64,000 bases of DNA from positions 6,473,019 to 6,537,018 of the forward strand of contig JANVCC010000047.1 of NCBI GenBank assembly GCA_025345505.1. Direction: 5' to 3'. The stretch is from Todiramphus chloris collaris. Lineage: Eukaryota; Chordata; Aves; Coraciiformes; Alcedinidae. Made by a program: the position numbers and the translations under genes. The notes under the pieces are model-generated. The model did no database searches and had not been told where the DNA came from. It saw only the letters and a program-made list of their open reading frames with translations. Below, in pieces: positions 35,583 through 49,722 of this stretch. The stretch's first letter is position 1. Every line of letters begins with the position of its first letter.

Positions 35583-38201
35583 CTGAAAAAAAAAAGTAGA
35601 CAAACAAACAAGATTATATAAATATACACGTTGCAGTGTCATTTCAGGACAAACATTACTGCAGATGGTAGCAGAGCTGAAGAGTACTCCAAAAAACATG
35701 ACTAACAGCTGAATGACACCTGACTTCAAGCATCCCACTCATCTCCAGCTCAAACCCTGGGGTAAAAACCCCAAAGTTAGACCTTTTGGCTACTACTGGG
35801 GACAGTGTCATCAGAAAACCACCAAGTCAGTGATGAGGCTGAACTGCCTCATCCCTCTAACTCACCTCTTTGGCAGACTAAATGGTATTGGGTATTTGAT
35901 GGCTGCCTTGTTCAAGATTTCACTTCATTTTATATGTACTAAGACTGGGAAGGTGCACAAGATCATTTCTAGCAACACTGTGAAGAGAAATTAAGCTTTC
36001 TACCTTGGGAAACTGAAATAATATCTACCCAAAATGTTATGGAAAGAAGGTCACAGCTTGGTGATTTGCTATCCTTTCTGTTGGAACAGAACAAATGTTA
36101 GGGGTAAAAAAAAGAAATAAAATCTTCTAAAGTTTAAACCTGGAACTAGAAACCTTAATTTCCACTGTTGAGCCAATTAATTACATAAGCTACTGCTATA
36201 TATATGCATATAAAGTTTTAAGAGCTCTGTGGTGTTTCATCTCCTGGGGGTACACCAAGTAAGTATCTAATGTCTTCCTTTCTCATTCTTTCAGAACAGG
36301 AGGGAAAGGAAAGTTCAAAATGCTCAGTCCTGAAGTCAGTAAGTTAGGAAACACTGCACTGTTCTTTTCCTCCATTTCCAACCCCACACACACCTGAGGG
36401 TTTTTTACATTGATTTTTTTAACATTAACCACAGGCTTATGAAAACCAGGAAGAGCTTAATTAGAAACTGTCTTAAATACAATAACCTGAATCTTGCCTC
36501 CATGATGACAGAAGATACAGTATTGTGAAATCCCTGCTGTGGAGGATGAAAGGTTACTGGTGCAATGGAGAGTACTCTAGAATGAGTTTCCTGCAGTTTA
36601 CAAAAACATTCCTTAATCCTAAAAGCAGCAAGGAGTTACTATCTCCACAGGCAACGACCGTGCTGACTACAGCGTACATAGGATATTAGCACAGCAGAAA
36701 ATAGCTCTGTTTTCAGGGGTTTAAAAAGAAAACATGAGTCGTAAATCTGGTTTTGCTCAGTTTGCCTCTCAAATCCTAAGTTTCACTTGCAACGATTGCC
36801 ATCCTGATCACAACTACTTTAAAACACATCAACGTGTGAAAGGGATCTTTATTATTTTCATCAGAATATTTCTCCTTGAATATGCTACTCTCTTCTTGCC
36901 TTCCTTTTTTTCCTGATACTTGACTCCTTGAAATTACCTCTGTTTCTGCCTTGCCTGGTGCCATTTCCTAAACCCTTCTGGAACTAACAGTAAGGAGCAC
37001 AACTTCATGAGCTTCATAAAATTTATTAGCTTAGGTTTGGCTCCATTCCTCTTATTTGCCTCACCAGGAGGGACTAAACCACATGAACTGAACAAGAGTT
37101 CCTTCCCAAAAGGCCCAGCTTGCCTGCTTTGTCCTTTCAAGTCTTACTCAACAAAAATAGTTTTATTTTTTAAAATGGTAGGAAAAAAAAAAAAGCTCAA
37201 GCTACAGGTATTGTGTAGTGGCAAGAGGATGATGAAACATTTTGAGAATAATTTAAATGTATTTTTGAATAATAAATGAAAACAGAAAGCATACGATGTT
37301 TCCAGTTTCTTCACATGATCACAATTAAATGTGAATTAATTCCATTCTTGACCCCAAGCCAATTACATTTTGAAGAGAAAGCTGCTTTGGAAGCTCACTA
37401 AAAGCGAGTGTCACATCCTGGATTATTAAAGCAGAACCATCCCCAGTACCACACTGTCACACAGCAGTATTTCCTTCAAGGGTCTTAAGTACCAGGTTGC
37501 CTGTTCACAACCCCTGCGTGAAACACTTTTCAAAGACACATAAATGTTTCCAGTATTAAAATAAAAATAAAAACCAACCAAAACAATCAAACCAACAACT
37601 TCTCATACAGGATAGGTTTCTTTTTTTTTTTTTTATGTCATAGGACATCAGTGTGGTCCAGAAACAACAGCAAACTATTCAACTTGTGATCACAGAGTAG
37701 GTGGTACAGTAAAATCTCGACCCAAAGAAGTCATTTTACTACTGCCAATTTAACTTTATTTCCGTTTGCCTGCTGTTCAGTGCCAGGTCAACGCACGTTC
37801 TGAACATAATCCAACAAATATTTGCATTTGAAGTGAAAATGTAGACCATTAGCAGGTTCTTCTGGGGAGAGCTAGATCTGTCTGCTCTGCGTTTCCTTCA
37901 GAGCTGTTTTTTAACGCAATTACCAGTTTATTAGACCGTCTTGATTGCATATTTCAAATCACCATCACCCTACATTAAAAGTTAAGCACTTTACACTCAG
38001 TTTATTCTCCTCTGTCACAACAAGCAGCTCCATCACTTTTCATCTCACAAACAGGCACAGTTGTGTTTTTTTCTAACAAACTTTTCTATCTCAAGCTTTT
38101 CAATAATACATAGAATCTGCTTCCTACAAAAGAAGCTTCTCTGCGTGTAACAAAACCAGGTATTCTGATCTTATGCTTGGATGCCTTTATGTTTGGACAT
38201 C

Positions 38202-38777
38202 TGTCCTGGTTTTGGCTGGAAGAAAGTTAATTTTCCTAGTAGCTGGTGCAGTGCTGTGGTTTGGATTTAGGATGAGAATACTGTTGGCAACACAGTGATG
38301 GGTTAGTTATCACTAAGTAGTGTTTATCCTGAGTCAAGGATTTTTCAGGCTCCTCTGCTCTTCTAGAGCAGATGGGCACAAGAAGCTGGGAGGGAGCATG
38401 GCCAGAAGGACTGACCTAACTAGCCAAGGGGATACTCCATACCATCAGAGAGCATGCCCAGTATATAAACTGGGGGAAGTTGGCTGGGAGGAGCTGGTCA
38501 TTGCTCAAGGACTATCCGAGCATCAGTCAGCAGGTGGTGAGCAACTGCACTGTGCATAACCTGTCTTTTCCTGGGTTTTATTTCTCTTTTAACTATAATG
38601 AAAAGGAAGCTAACAACAATAATTATTATTACATTTATTTTATTTCAGCGATTAAACTGTTCTTATCCTAACCCACGAGTTTCACTTTTTTCCCCCCCCA
38701 TTCTCCTCCCAACCCCAGCAGGGGGGAGTAAGCGAGCGGCTGCATGGGGTTTAGTTGCCAGCTGGGGTTAAACCACA
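38202..38777 (+). mobile_element. Solo ERVL-like LTR (fossil)
   Basis: A 576-bp LTR from TGTCCTGGTTTTGGCTGG to GGGGTTAAACCACA, flanked on both sides by the 5-bp direct repeat acatc (38197-38201 and 38778-38782). A TATA-like tatataaa lies near 38462. No internal retroviral sequence adjoins it, so it is a solo LTR left by recombination. A 5-bp duplication fits ERVL-type elements. It looks whole as an LTR, and the perfect flanking repeats suggest moderate age. Confidence 0.88.
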
Positions 38778-40221
38778 ACATCTTTCCTACACATTCATTA
38801 CCATTTATCATTGTCTTCATATCTGAAATAGTATTAAACTTTTCTCTCAATTACTTTTCACTTAGAGGAACTAAAAAATTCTATTTTCTCCTTCAAGTAA
38901 CAAAGCATTTGGACAGATCTACAGGCAGTGATATAAAAAGCTACAATTATTTAATAAAAACCCAAAAACAAACCTACCCCCAAAACAAAACCAACCAACC
39001 AACCCCAACTCACCAACCACCAGAATTTCAGCTGTAACTAGCTACAGAAAATCAGGCATATAATAAATCTCTATTCCTAACAAGGCACTGGATTAATTGG
39101 TATAAATTTACACCTTGCACTAATGAGAGGGCATGTCTTTAGCTATGTAAAAAATACCAGAAAATCCTCTCCTGTCATCATTCTACTACAAGAGCTTTTG
39201 TTTTCAGCCCAGTCTCCAGAGGAACCAAGACCCACGTGTTTATGTTACAGGCACACGCCTGATTCACCAGTGACTTTCCAGCCTGCAGTTGGATTTTCTT
39301 TAAACTCGACAGCAGAGAGAAGTTTCCAACTATATTAGACACTCACAAATTTCATGGGAAAAGGTGGCTGGAGAATAATAAAAATAATTAAAATAACCTG
39401 CCACTGTTTTCCTGAGGGAAAGTTTCAACATGAGCTTCATGCCATATCACATGTAAGAGAATTCCACATGGGATGGCCTTTATAAATCACTTTTCTTCTT
39501 TTCCTCTAGTCACAGGAGAAGTTTCAGTTGGACCTGCACATTACCAGAGTTAATTATCTGCAAGAAATTAAGCATCACTAATTCTGGTGTTCAGAGAACT
39601 ACTCGTTTCCTTTCTGGTTTACAACGCACACTGACTTTCTTATTCCTATTTGTCTTCCCCACAAGACACAGTACAAAAAAAGCTAAACAGTGCTTAGGGA
39701 AGGGTTTTTTGGTAGCCCTGTTGTATAGCTGATCTTGAAGGTTACCCGACTGCTATTATAGCACATCACTGGGGCACAAGACTGAGCTTCTGTGAGAATA
39801 TTAGTAGTAGAGAAGTTAATTTCCAAGATACTGTGTTTATCCTTGAGCTCTAGACTGCAGCTGCATTTAAAAAGCAGGAGGTTGAGCATAAGGCAATCCT
39901 CTCAACTACCTCTGTTCTTCTATAGTTCCCATATGTTATTTCATCAGCAGAGGGGAAGGGGAAAAAAAAAAAAAAAAAGGAAGAAAAATATCCCTCTCTT
40001 CCAATAGGGATTTACTCTAGACTGGGAAACAGTGAACCAGCTGTACAGAATTTCTGCTATAAATATTTGAAAGGAGAGCTTCAGAAATGTTTTGCTAAAA
40101 TTAAACTTAAGAACATGACAGCTAAGGCTACAGCTACATCAGCAAGAGGAACAGAATTATCACGAGCGGAACAGCTGGTAACAAAAATTCACAATTTACA
40201 CCCGTCACGTGTAGCAGTTTT

Positions 40222-40310
40222 GCTCTGGGCTGATTCTGGTGCAGGCTGGAAGGGACCTCTGGAGATCATCTTGTCCAACCCCCTTGCTCCAGCAGGGTCA
40301 CCCTTGAGAA
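40222..40310 (-). mobile_element. CR1 LINE scrap
   Basis: Minus-strand CR1 3' piece recognised by gctggaagggacctctggag and the tccaaccccc block. Confidence 0.75.
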
Positions 40311-42599
40311 GAGTCCCATGGACTACACACACATTAAAGGCCACAGCACATTCAGCACATTCCTGGAGGCATCTCTCAGCTTAAACCAGGAGGAATCAAG
40401 ATCTGAGACCACTGCACAGAGCAAACTGAAGTACAGTGAGGAGAGCTAAGGAATGTCACTCTAAAGGTGTATTTCAGAATTAACTAATCAAGACCTCAGA
40501 GCTATTAAGAGTTTATTATGGAAAGGAAAAAAAGTTGGTGGATGAGTCTGAGCGATGTTGGAGAAGAGCTGTGGCAGAGGCAGGCAAAAGCCAACACAAC
40601 AGACCCTGTGCAGAGAACACCAGCTGGCCAACCCCTCTGTACATACTGGTGAATTAAGAAGTATGGAGGTAGCCCCCACCTAGCCCCACCACCTGGTATC
40701 TGTATTCTGCTGGGAGTGTCAGAGGCAGCTGGGAGAAAGGGATGGGCAGAGTACAAAAGACCAAAACCCACGGAAAATTAAGACTTTTTTTAATACTGTA
40801 AGGAGCAGAGTTTAAGCAAAAAGATGTTCATTTAACTCAGTTTAAGACTCTGAGTTCTTTTTTCTTCTTATCAGGACAGTGCAAATGACTCCAGTATTTT
40901 TTTCACAATAAACGCACCTTCAGCAAACAGCTTAGAGAAGGGATTGCTTTCCAAAAAAAAGAGGCTGACAGATTCCCCCACGACCAGTGCTAAATGAAGC
41001 ATTGTGATGGGAGATGTCGCAGCACCGCTGATTTTTTTCTTTTCTTCTTACAGCACTCGGTGCTTCTATAGAGATGTCTCTCAATAACAACTTACTGCTC
41101 TCCAGTGAAACCGCTCCTGGTCAGACTGCAATGCATGTGCTACCAGAGCAGCATCTGCCTCTTCACCAGTAAGGAAAAAGGACTCAAGATAGAACAAGAA
41201 ATTACTTGGGCTATTTTGGTTAGGGGCTGGGGACACACTAAGAGGCAAGAGACCAGGAATTTGGGACTGTGAGGAAAGAGACTATTCGGGTACAGCACAC
41301 AGTAGGTGGGTAGTAAAGTCCAGAAGTACAGAGCTGGGCTTTTCTGGCTTGGGAATTTAAACACCACAGCTATGGAAAGAATATCTATTATCTGGTATTT
41401 CCCATACAGAAGTATGCCTGTGAGGATTAAAGTTTCAGATTAGCGAAATGGGAGAAAGTGACTGTGATGAGGAAGCAACCGAGAAACTTGAGAGGACAGG
41501 TTAGAAGGGATTGTGCCTGGGAAGAAAGCACAGGAGACTCCATTGTCAACACAAAACATTTTTTTTCCCCAGAAGATGGAACAGAAACCAAAATTCTTTA
41601 CTCTTTAGTTTTAATGGAGAATAACAAGCCTCCTACGGTACCGTAGTCAGTTTTTACCTCCCTGGACAGACATACTTGGAGAAATGAAGTCTTAACCACT
41701 GCTGATGTCTCATGGGAATGTCAAAATGATGGTAAAGAGGATGGGACATTGCCCAGGCCATGCACTTCAGGATGGCATTAGAATAGTATACAAAATACTG
41801 TCCTGAAATTTCAAATGCCAGAGTGACTGTAGCCACAAAAATATTAGTCTTTGTACCAAAGTCTTCATTACAGAGGACTACATAAACCCAGCTATTCTAC
41901 AATCACTGCAGCAGTTTCTTTGATCTCTACAATGAAGACAAAAAAAGGTTGTTTAAAGGCTTCATTTGAGCAAATACAATTTTAGGCTTCTCATGCAGAG
42001 TCCTGTGGAAGTGGTGTTACATGGATCCAAAAAAGAAAGAATTCCTCGCAGCCATTCCCAGCCAGGGGTGCTGCTGGAGTCCAGCACACCTCACTGCTAA
42101 GCGGGATTACTCACCAAGTTAACTCCCAGGGTGCTAAACTCAAAGTGGAGTACGTATGAGACTGACAGACTAAAAAGTGTCTTCCAAAAGCTGGGAATGC
42201 ATTAGAGATGTGCTGCTATAATGCACTAAACATACACTGAGGTACATCTCTTCTGGAGAGCCCACTACTGGCTGCAGGTTAGAAGCACATTGTCCTTTAC
42301 AAGCTTCAAGGAAAACACACTTTTTGAAAGGAAAGATGAAATCTGAGGCTTCTTTGTTTTTTTTTATTTTATTTGTGTATGTTATACAATTTAAGACTAC
42401 ATTTTTACCATCAGCACTTCCTGTATGTGCTGTGCACTAAAATTCCATCAAATACAACAAACAGAACAATTTAGCAGGCACTTTCTGTGCTGCACTCTGT
42501 CCTGTCTAATTCTACTTGCAATTCAGTTCTCTAGCAACAAGTATCAAACGAATGATTAAAGAATTTTTTTTAACTAAAGGAAGACATGGAACTGTTGAA

Positions 42600-43055
42600 A
42601 TAGGACCAGAGGAGCCCCAGCAATGCTGGGAGGGCTGGAACCCCTCTGCTGGGAGGCCAGGATGGGAGAGCTGGGGGGGTTCAGCCTGGAGAGGAGAAGG
42701 CTCTGGGGAGACCTGGTGGCCTTTCAGGACTTCAAGGGGCCTGTCAGAAAGATGGGGACAGGCTTTTTTATCAGGGCCTGTTGTGACGGGACAAGAGGTG
42801 ATGATTACAAACTAAAGGAGGGGAGATTTAGACTGGAGAGAAAGAAGGAATATTTTACACTGAGGGTGATGAGACCCTGACCCAGGTTGCCCAGAGAGGT
42901 GGTGGCTGCCCCATCCCTGGCATCATTGCAGGTGAGGTTGGCCAGGACTCTGAGCAACCTGCTCTAGTTGCAGATGGCCCTGCTCAGTGCAAGGGGGGTT
43001 GGACTGGATGACCTTGAAATGTCCCTTCCAACCGTAACCAGTCTTTGATTCTGAT
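42600..43055 (+). mobile_element. CR1 LINE, 3' end
   Basis: Plus-strand CR1 from about gaccagaggagccccagcaa to the tail gtctttgattctgatt. It is close to the uninterrupted form of the copy split at 32700-33238. Confidence 0.93.
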
Positions 43056-44510
43056 TATTAAACACTACTGGCTTTAGGTAGCACACCAACGCAGTATGCT
43101 GGAGAGAAGACTGCCTGAATGATACATGCAGTGTCTTTCACAGACAAAAGGTGACAAGACCATTTTTCTTTGCAAAATACTCACTCTTTTCACACGTTAT
43201 TGCAATAGTTCAGTCCACGCAGATTCCAGTGTCAGAGTTACGATGAATGAACCAAGCTCCACCATACTCTCAAAGTAACAGTGCCTAAGGCAACAGTCTG
43301 TTGCAGTATTAAGTGCAAACACAGTCCCCAGCATGGACATGAGTCACAAATTTGGCAGATTTTACAGCATTTGACAATAAAATATGAGAAAACACTTTTG
43401 GTCCAGAAGAGTGGAATTCTTTTTTATTACAGTTTTCCTTTAAGATTTGCACAATGCTTGAGATGACTTTGTGGGTAGAACGTGCAATGCTGAGATTAGT
43501 TCTACTCCTTTCTTTGCTACACCTATTGTGCAACCTCAGAAAAAGTGGCTTACACCCCTCCCCTGCAGCAATCCTCCCTATCAGGTTTTAGATGGTACGC
43601 TAAAAATCAAAGCAAGCAAAACCCAAGCCTAACAAACACATCTTTCAGAATTATATGCCATGAGATAATTTAGATAATCTGGGAGCCTCCTCAGATCCCA
43701 GCTAATATAGGGATAATTAGATAATCTGGATTAGTAGACTTGTTGTCCTACCCGAGAGTATTTCTACATTTTAATTTGAAATGTTTAGATACTTGAGATC
43801 CAAATATGTAAAGATTGCACAAATCTTTCTGTAACAAGAAAAATAATATATTTGAACCCCGTTTTGTAAAGGCATCATTGAAAAGCGGGATAGGAATAGG
43901 CAGTGACTACTCATAATCTCCAGAACAGTGTTTAATATACTCCAAAGTACCCTCCTCACCACATGCCAGACCAACTACACAGTGCTAGGATGAAGTCCCT
44001 AAAAAACAGCCAAGACTCAGGCAGCAAGAAAGATTTTCCAGTACTTCAGCTGGAACTCACCACTACTTCCTACCAAAATAAGGAACATATCTCATAGTCT
44101 AGGAATTTCTACTAGGAAGAGCAAATATAAAATAATAAAATTTTAAAAAGTGGGGACATAGAACTCTTTCCTTTGCAGAGGTTTTGTTGCACTTGCCTAT
44201 ATAGGACCTTGGGCTCCCACCCAGAACACCTTTAAAATCTGTATTTTAAGAGCCTGAGTTTACCTGTACTTGGTTTCAAGTATCAAGTTCCACAGATTTC
44301 ACAATACTCTTCAATTTATTTTCCATGTTAATAGTAGCACTGAGCCTTGTCAACCTATTTCTAATAAGCACTGACTCTGTTGGAATCTGTGGTTTCCTAA
44401 TTGAGTTTTAGGAAGGAGCTGGGTTTTTTTCCCCTTTTTGGGTTGGTTGTTTTTTTTTTTTTTTTTTAGCTAAACACATGCTTACCAGAGAGCACAAGAG
44501 ATTGAACGCT

Positions 44511-44690
44511 CATAGAATTCAAGAACAGTTGAGGCCGAGGGACATTTGGAGGCCACCTAAGTCCCTCAATTATCAAGTTAGTCAAATATTTCCTGCCGTC
44601 TTTATACCTTACGTAGACCAGGTTGAGTTTGTTACTTGAGCAGGGACAAAAATGGTAAAAAACCTGCAGAAAATACAACTCCTCTTAATC
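44511..44690 (-). mobile_element. Diverged CR1 LINE
   Basis: A weak minus-strand match: catagaattcaagaacagtt followed by an aggccacctaagtcc block. Probably an old copy; the right limit is uncertain. Confidence 0.5.
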
Positions 44691-46546
44691 TTGACTAACT
44701 ATAGGTGTCTCTAAATCATGCAGCAGCATTTTACAAGCAGCACACTGGGATAAAGAAAGAATTTTAGCCCAAAGCTTAATTTACAAAATCTTACTCCCTG
44801 CTTGAAAATACTACAGCCCAAAACGCTCTGGGGATTTGCTGCATGGACTGACTTGAATTTTAAAGGTACTACTGGTTTATAAATTATAGATCATGCTTCA
44901 GTAAGAGCTAGAGCTGAGCAAGAGATGGCTCCTCTTTCGTGTCACAGCTCATCATCAGAAACACACCTACACTTCTTTCTGCAACGTCTTCTTGCAACTA
45001 TGCTTACGATAAATGTCAATCACTTAAGGACCGAGACAAATCAGATTTTTAAGGCATCTTACAAGTCTGTCTTTATTTCTACTTCCTTGGACACGATCAA
45101 GCAATATATTAATTTGCTGAATGTTCTTTTTAGTCCTTAATGCTCCTGCTGAAATGTTTAAGCAGCACTCAAGGCAAAAAAAAGTGGACTTAACTTTCTT
45201 TCTCACTCCTGGCAAAGGCAAATTTCCATAGCATTTGAAGAAACACGTTTCTGTGTGAATTTTTTTAACAACCTGGTGAAGCTCTGAGGAACTGCTGACC
45301 AGAAACACACAAGCAAGTGGCTTCAGTCACTTCCAGAGAAGGAGAATCTATTTGTCACTCATATCACAACTCCCTGCTATTTCAGCTTGCCTTGATTTCT
45401 GCCTTCTTAAACAGAAAGAAAGGTCTACAAAAGTTGGTTTTGTTTTTTGTTTGTTTGGGTTTTTTTTTTTTTTTTTTTAATTAAAAAAATAATAATCCTA
45501 AATAAAAAGGAGGACCTACCCTGAACAACATCACAAAACTTACTACCCATAAACCCAAACTGGGAATAATAAGGGTTAGGATTCCCCTGCCTACAGAGGC
45601 ATTAGTTTATTTTCACAGTATTGCTGGAAGATGGGAAATCATTACTTCCTTCATTTTACAGATGGCGACTTCAGAGAAATAACAAAGTCTGCAGTTTGAT
45701 CAGTTTGCCATCCGCATAACACATTACAGACTTTACTTTTCAAATTATTTCATGTTAGATAGAACTTTGTACTTGGTTAGACCATAGCTACTAGTGACCT
45801 CAATTTCAGCCTTGGCAAGAGACTCCTCCTCCCTACCACTGCTGAAGGAAAAAGGTGAAACAGCCTCAGTTATCCTCAAGTGAGGAAAATACTCAGAAAA
45901 TGCTCATGAAAAGCCTGTATTTTACACGAATTCCAAACCAGACTGAAAATTGGTAATTTTCAGGGTCAATATCTTCAACATGAGATCCTCTTTTCTCTTC
46001 CAAGTTAGAAAACTTGATTCCAGCTCCCCTCAGAGCAGTATGCTGGACTGCAGAACTGCCATTTATCCCCAGAGATCCATCTAGTTGACTACTTGAATTG
46101 GATTCCCAACTTAAAAAAACATCAATTGGTGATCCCCTTCTGCTCTGTGCAGAAAGACACCCGAGCAGAGCTACTCTAATAGATACTGGACTCAGCAGAA
46201 CCTTTGCAGGTTACTGACACTGCAGTGCACAGCAACAGTGTGCAAATAAGGACAAGAAGCACTCACTTCATTCCCTTCGCCACACACTCCCATTTCCTTC
46301 CTTTCCTTTCTCTAAAGTTTCCAGTCTCAGACTCTGAGATCCTCCCACTGCAAATGTCCCTCACTCAGCACATCAGGATTACTGGGCGGAGGGGAAGTAA
46401 ATTATAAAAAGTATATCACAGCAGCTTGTTGCTATCAGCTTTCTAAAATCCCCTGGAATTAATTACTGTTTATGTCTTGCAGAGGCACTGAAAAGAAACC
46501 CCAAATAAATCATCACAAAAACTAAGATTTTGTCAAAATATCCTTG

Positions 46547-47121
46547 TATATTGGGTCTGAGCTGGAGTTGATTTTCCCCACAGCAGCCCTCCCAGTGCTG
46601 TGCTCTGCACTGGGAGCTGGAAAGGTGCTGGTAACCCCCCTGTGATGTGGCTGCTGCTGGGCACGGCTCACCCACCACGGAGGCTGTGTTTTTCACCCCC
46701 CCCCCCCATTCCCCCTGCAGTAGGATGGGGTGAACAAAATCTTTGGAGGATACAAAACTGGGACAGGTGACCCAAACTGACCAAAGGGATATTCCCTATC
46801 CTGAGATGTCAGATGAACTATAAAAGCCAGAAAAAGAGGGGGGTGGGGGGTGGCAACGGCCTGTCCTTCAGAGCAACCGTTCCTCATTTCAAGCCCTGCT
46901 TCCCAAAAAGGGCCAGACATCTCCTGCTGATGGGAAGCAGAGAATAACTCTTTGGTTTCTTTTGCTTCCACTCACAGCACTGCTTTGCTTCTTCATTAAA
47001 CTGCTTTCATCTTAGCCCACGAGCTTCCTCTTATTTTCTTGCCTCTGGTCCAGCTGAGGGGGGACAGGTGATAGAGTGTCTGGGTGGGAACTGGGTGTCC
47101 AGCCAAGGCCAAACCACCACA
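46547..47121 (+). mobile_element. Solo ERVL-like LTR, second copy (fossil)
   Basis: A 575-bp LTR related to 38202-38777: shared ccaaagggatattccctatc region, the tcatcttagcccacgagctt block, and the 3' end gccaaaccaccaca. The 5-bp direct repeat ccttg flanks it (46542-46546 and 47122-47126). No internal region adjoins it. It is clearly diverged from the first copy, so it represents a separate insertion, perhaps a different subfamily. Confidence 0.83.
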
Positions 47122-48107
47122 CCTTGCAAGTAGGGAGGGGATAAATTCTTTCCTTCCCTTGAACACCTCCTAGGACGCTGAACTCCTTCCTGGGAATTCA
47201 TTTGTTTCTATAACATTGTTTATGGTGAAACAAAATGTTGACAAATGTGGCCTGAGCTGACAGGGTGGCATAACCCCAGAAAGAGGTGACTGGGGAAGAT
47301 GATGCTTTGCAACAGGGATCCCAAAGGAAGCTTGGATATAAACAGCTGAAACGGGGAAGCGCTGAATGAGGAGGTACCTGAAAGAATAAAAAGATCAAAT
47401 ACTATGATTTCTTCTACTTTTAAATGGAAATAGTTTCACAAGGGTGAAATGCTAGATGTTACTTGCTTAGTAAAAGAAATACACAGGGCCAAGGAAGCAG
47501 CTTTGCAACAGGTACTCTCTGCTTTACACCACAACTGTCCAGAGATTTATACTCAGGATAAACTCTCAGAAGTCCTACCATCTTAAGATTACAGATCTAG
47601 CCGTTATTTCAGAGAAGTGTTTAAGGGCTGTGGGCTCACTTAATAGTGAAGCACATGGAGTAGGTACAAATATTACAAATCAACTTGCAAAACCATAACC
47701 TTAAGTAATAATTATGAGAACAGCATTGGAAAAATTCTAGTTTTTCTAGAAAAGCAGAAAACAGGAGGACATTTGGTATCACAGTGGCACCCCATGTTGT
47801 GCAAGAATGGCAGAATCTTCATCAAGAAGTCAGTGCTCTCTTGCAAAAAAGGCAAACCATTCTATCACCATTTCCTCATACAATTTCCTCTTAATACCCA
47901 AGAAAAGTGCTGCATTCAAAGCATTTAAATTAAATCTTTAAATTAAACAGTTCAAATGACCAAAGTTGAAACTTTGTGGAACTTGCCTACCATAACCTTC
48001 TGACATTATCAGAGAATGGCTAGGAATTATTCAAAGGCAGGAAATCCTCCCTGGTTCTGAGTGACTTGTGTTGAAGCTTCTTTTTACGCATATAGGTACA
48101 GATATAT

Positions 48108-48488
48108 TGGTCAGCCTGGAGAAGAGAAGACTCTGGGGAGACCTTCTTGAGGCCATTCAGGACTTCAAGGGGCCTGTCAGAAAGATGGGGACAGACTTAT
48201 TATCAGGGCCTGTTGGGACAGGACAAGGGATGATGGATTTAAACTAAAAGAGAGAGATTTAGACTGGAGAGAAGGAAGACATTTTCTCCACTGAGGGTGG
48301 TGAGAGCCTGTCCCAGGTTGCCCAGAGAGGTGGTCACTGCCCCATCCCTGGCACCATTGCAGGTGAGGTTGGCTGGGGCTCTGAGCAACCTGCTCTAGCT
48401 GCAGATGGCCCTGCTCAGTGCAGAGGGGGTGGGCTAGATGAGCTTTAAAAGTCCCTTCCAATCCAAACCAAGTCTATGATTCTATGAC
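48108..48488 (+). mobile_element. CR1 LINE, 3' end
   Basis: Plus-strand CR1 from tggtcagcctggagaagaga to the tail gtctatgattctatgac. Confidence 0.93.
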
Positions 48489-49647
48489 ACACATCCCCTG
48501 TCCCAGACTGTGAGGGACAAGATATAAGCAACGAACATTTAAGAACAGGGTTGTCTCCTGGCATGAGCAGCAAACAGAAACAAACACAAAAAGCACCGTC
48601 TCTCCCCAAAACGGTGATAAACCTGCCTGCCAAAAGTCACTGCCTCCCATTTCAGTGTGGCAGGAATGGCTCCCACACTGTGACAAGGGGCATCATTCCT
48701 TCCGAACCACCGTGTGGGACCATAAGGAACTGCAACAGGTCCCAGAATTCAGTCCGAATCTGAAGGATGTTTGCCTGTATTGGCTTACTCTGAAGCCCAT
48801 TAATACTCAGATTAACCCTTTGTCTTCCCGTGGAACATGTGAGCATTATTGTTTTTACATACAGCTGCTCTGCAAGGGAGCTCTGGAAAGGAACAAACAG
48901 AACGATGAGGGTATTGAATAAACACTTGGTTTTTTCCTTGGAAGGAATCCGGCGAGATCAAGTGTATTATTAAGATTCTTTTTAGATGTTATCAAATGAT
49001 CATTTTGGGGAAAAAAAATAAAATGCTCCTAATATCTATGCTTTAGCATATTTCTCCTTCAGCAATAGAAAATAAAGTCGTTTCACTTTCAGTTTCTCAC
49101 GCACAAGCTTACTCCAGGAAGTTGCAGGCACTAGAAGGGACTTTCTTCAATGAAGTTCTAGTACAAACAACATAGTGAAGACATGCATGTATTTTTTTTT
49201 TTTAAGAAAGAAAAGAAAAAGGCAGAAGCTGCATTTTTAATAAGTAAAATAAAGTGTAAAGAGGTCTTATTTGTGCAACCGGTTAGCCATTTAAATTTTT
49301 TAATAAAAGAAAAGACTTTATCAGAAATCTGTGCAGCAGAAGTTGGTAGAACGCACCACAGCTTTACAAGACTACCACACACAGGCAGCACAAGAAGAAT
49401 GCATCCTTTGACTATTAAAAATGGATTTAGTCAGGAGAAACACGTTACCAATGACAGCTGAAAAAAAAAGTTTTGGTTTCATGTTTGAAAGAAAAAAAAA
49501 GAAAGTTTGACAGCTTTAAAATTTATCAGCAAGAGGCTCGGTAAGAAATCTGAAACTAACTAAAATCAGAACTTCACAGCATTTTACTCACAGTATTGGG
49601 GTGAATTCCAGGTTCAACTGGTGATAATTATAAATAACTTGCTCTAT

Positions 49648-49722
49648 CAGACCCTGCTCTGGGCAGGAGGTGGATTAGATGACCTCCTGAGGTGCCTTCT
49701 GATCTCAACTAGTCTATGATTC
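49648..49722 (+). mobile_element. CR1 LINE scrap, 3' tail
   Basis: Plus-strand 3' end: accctgctctgggcaggagg, then tagtctatgattctg. Confidence 0.85.
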
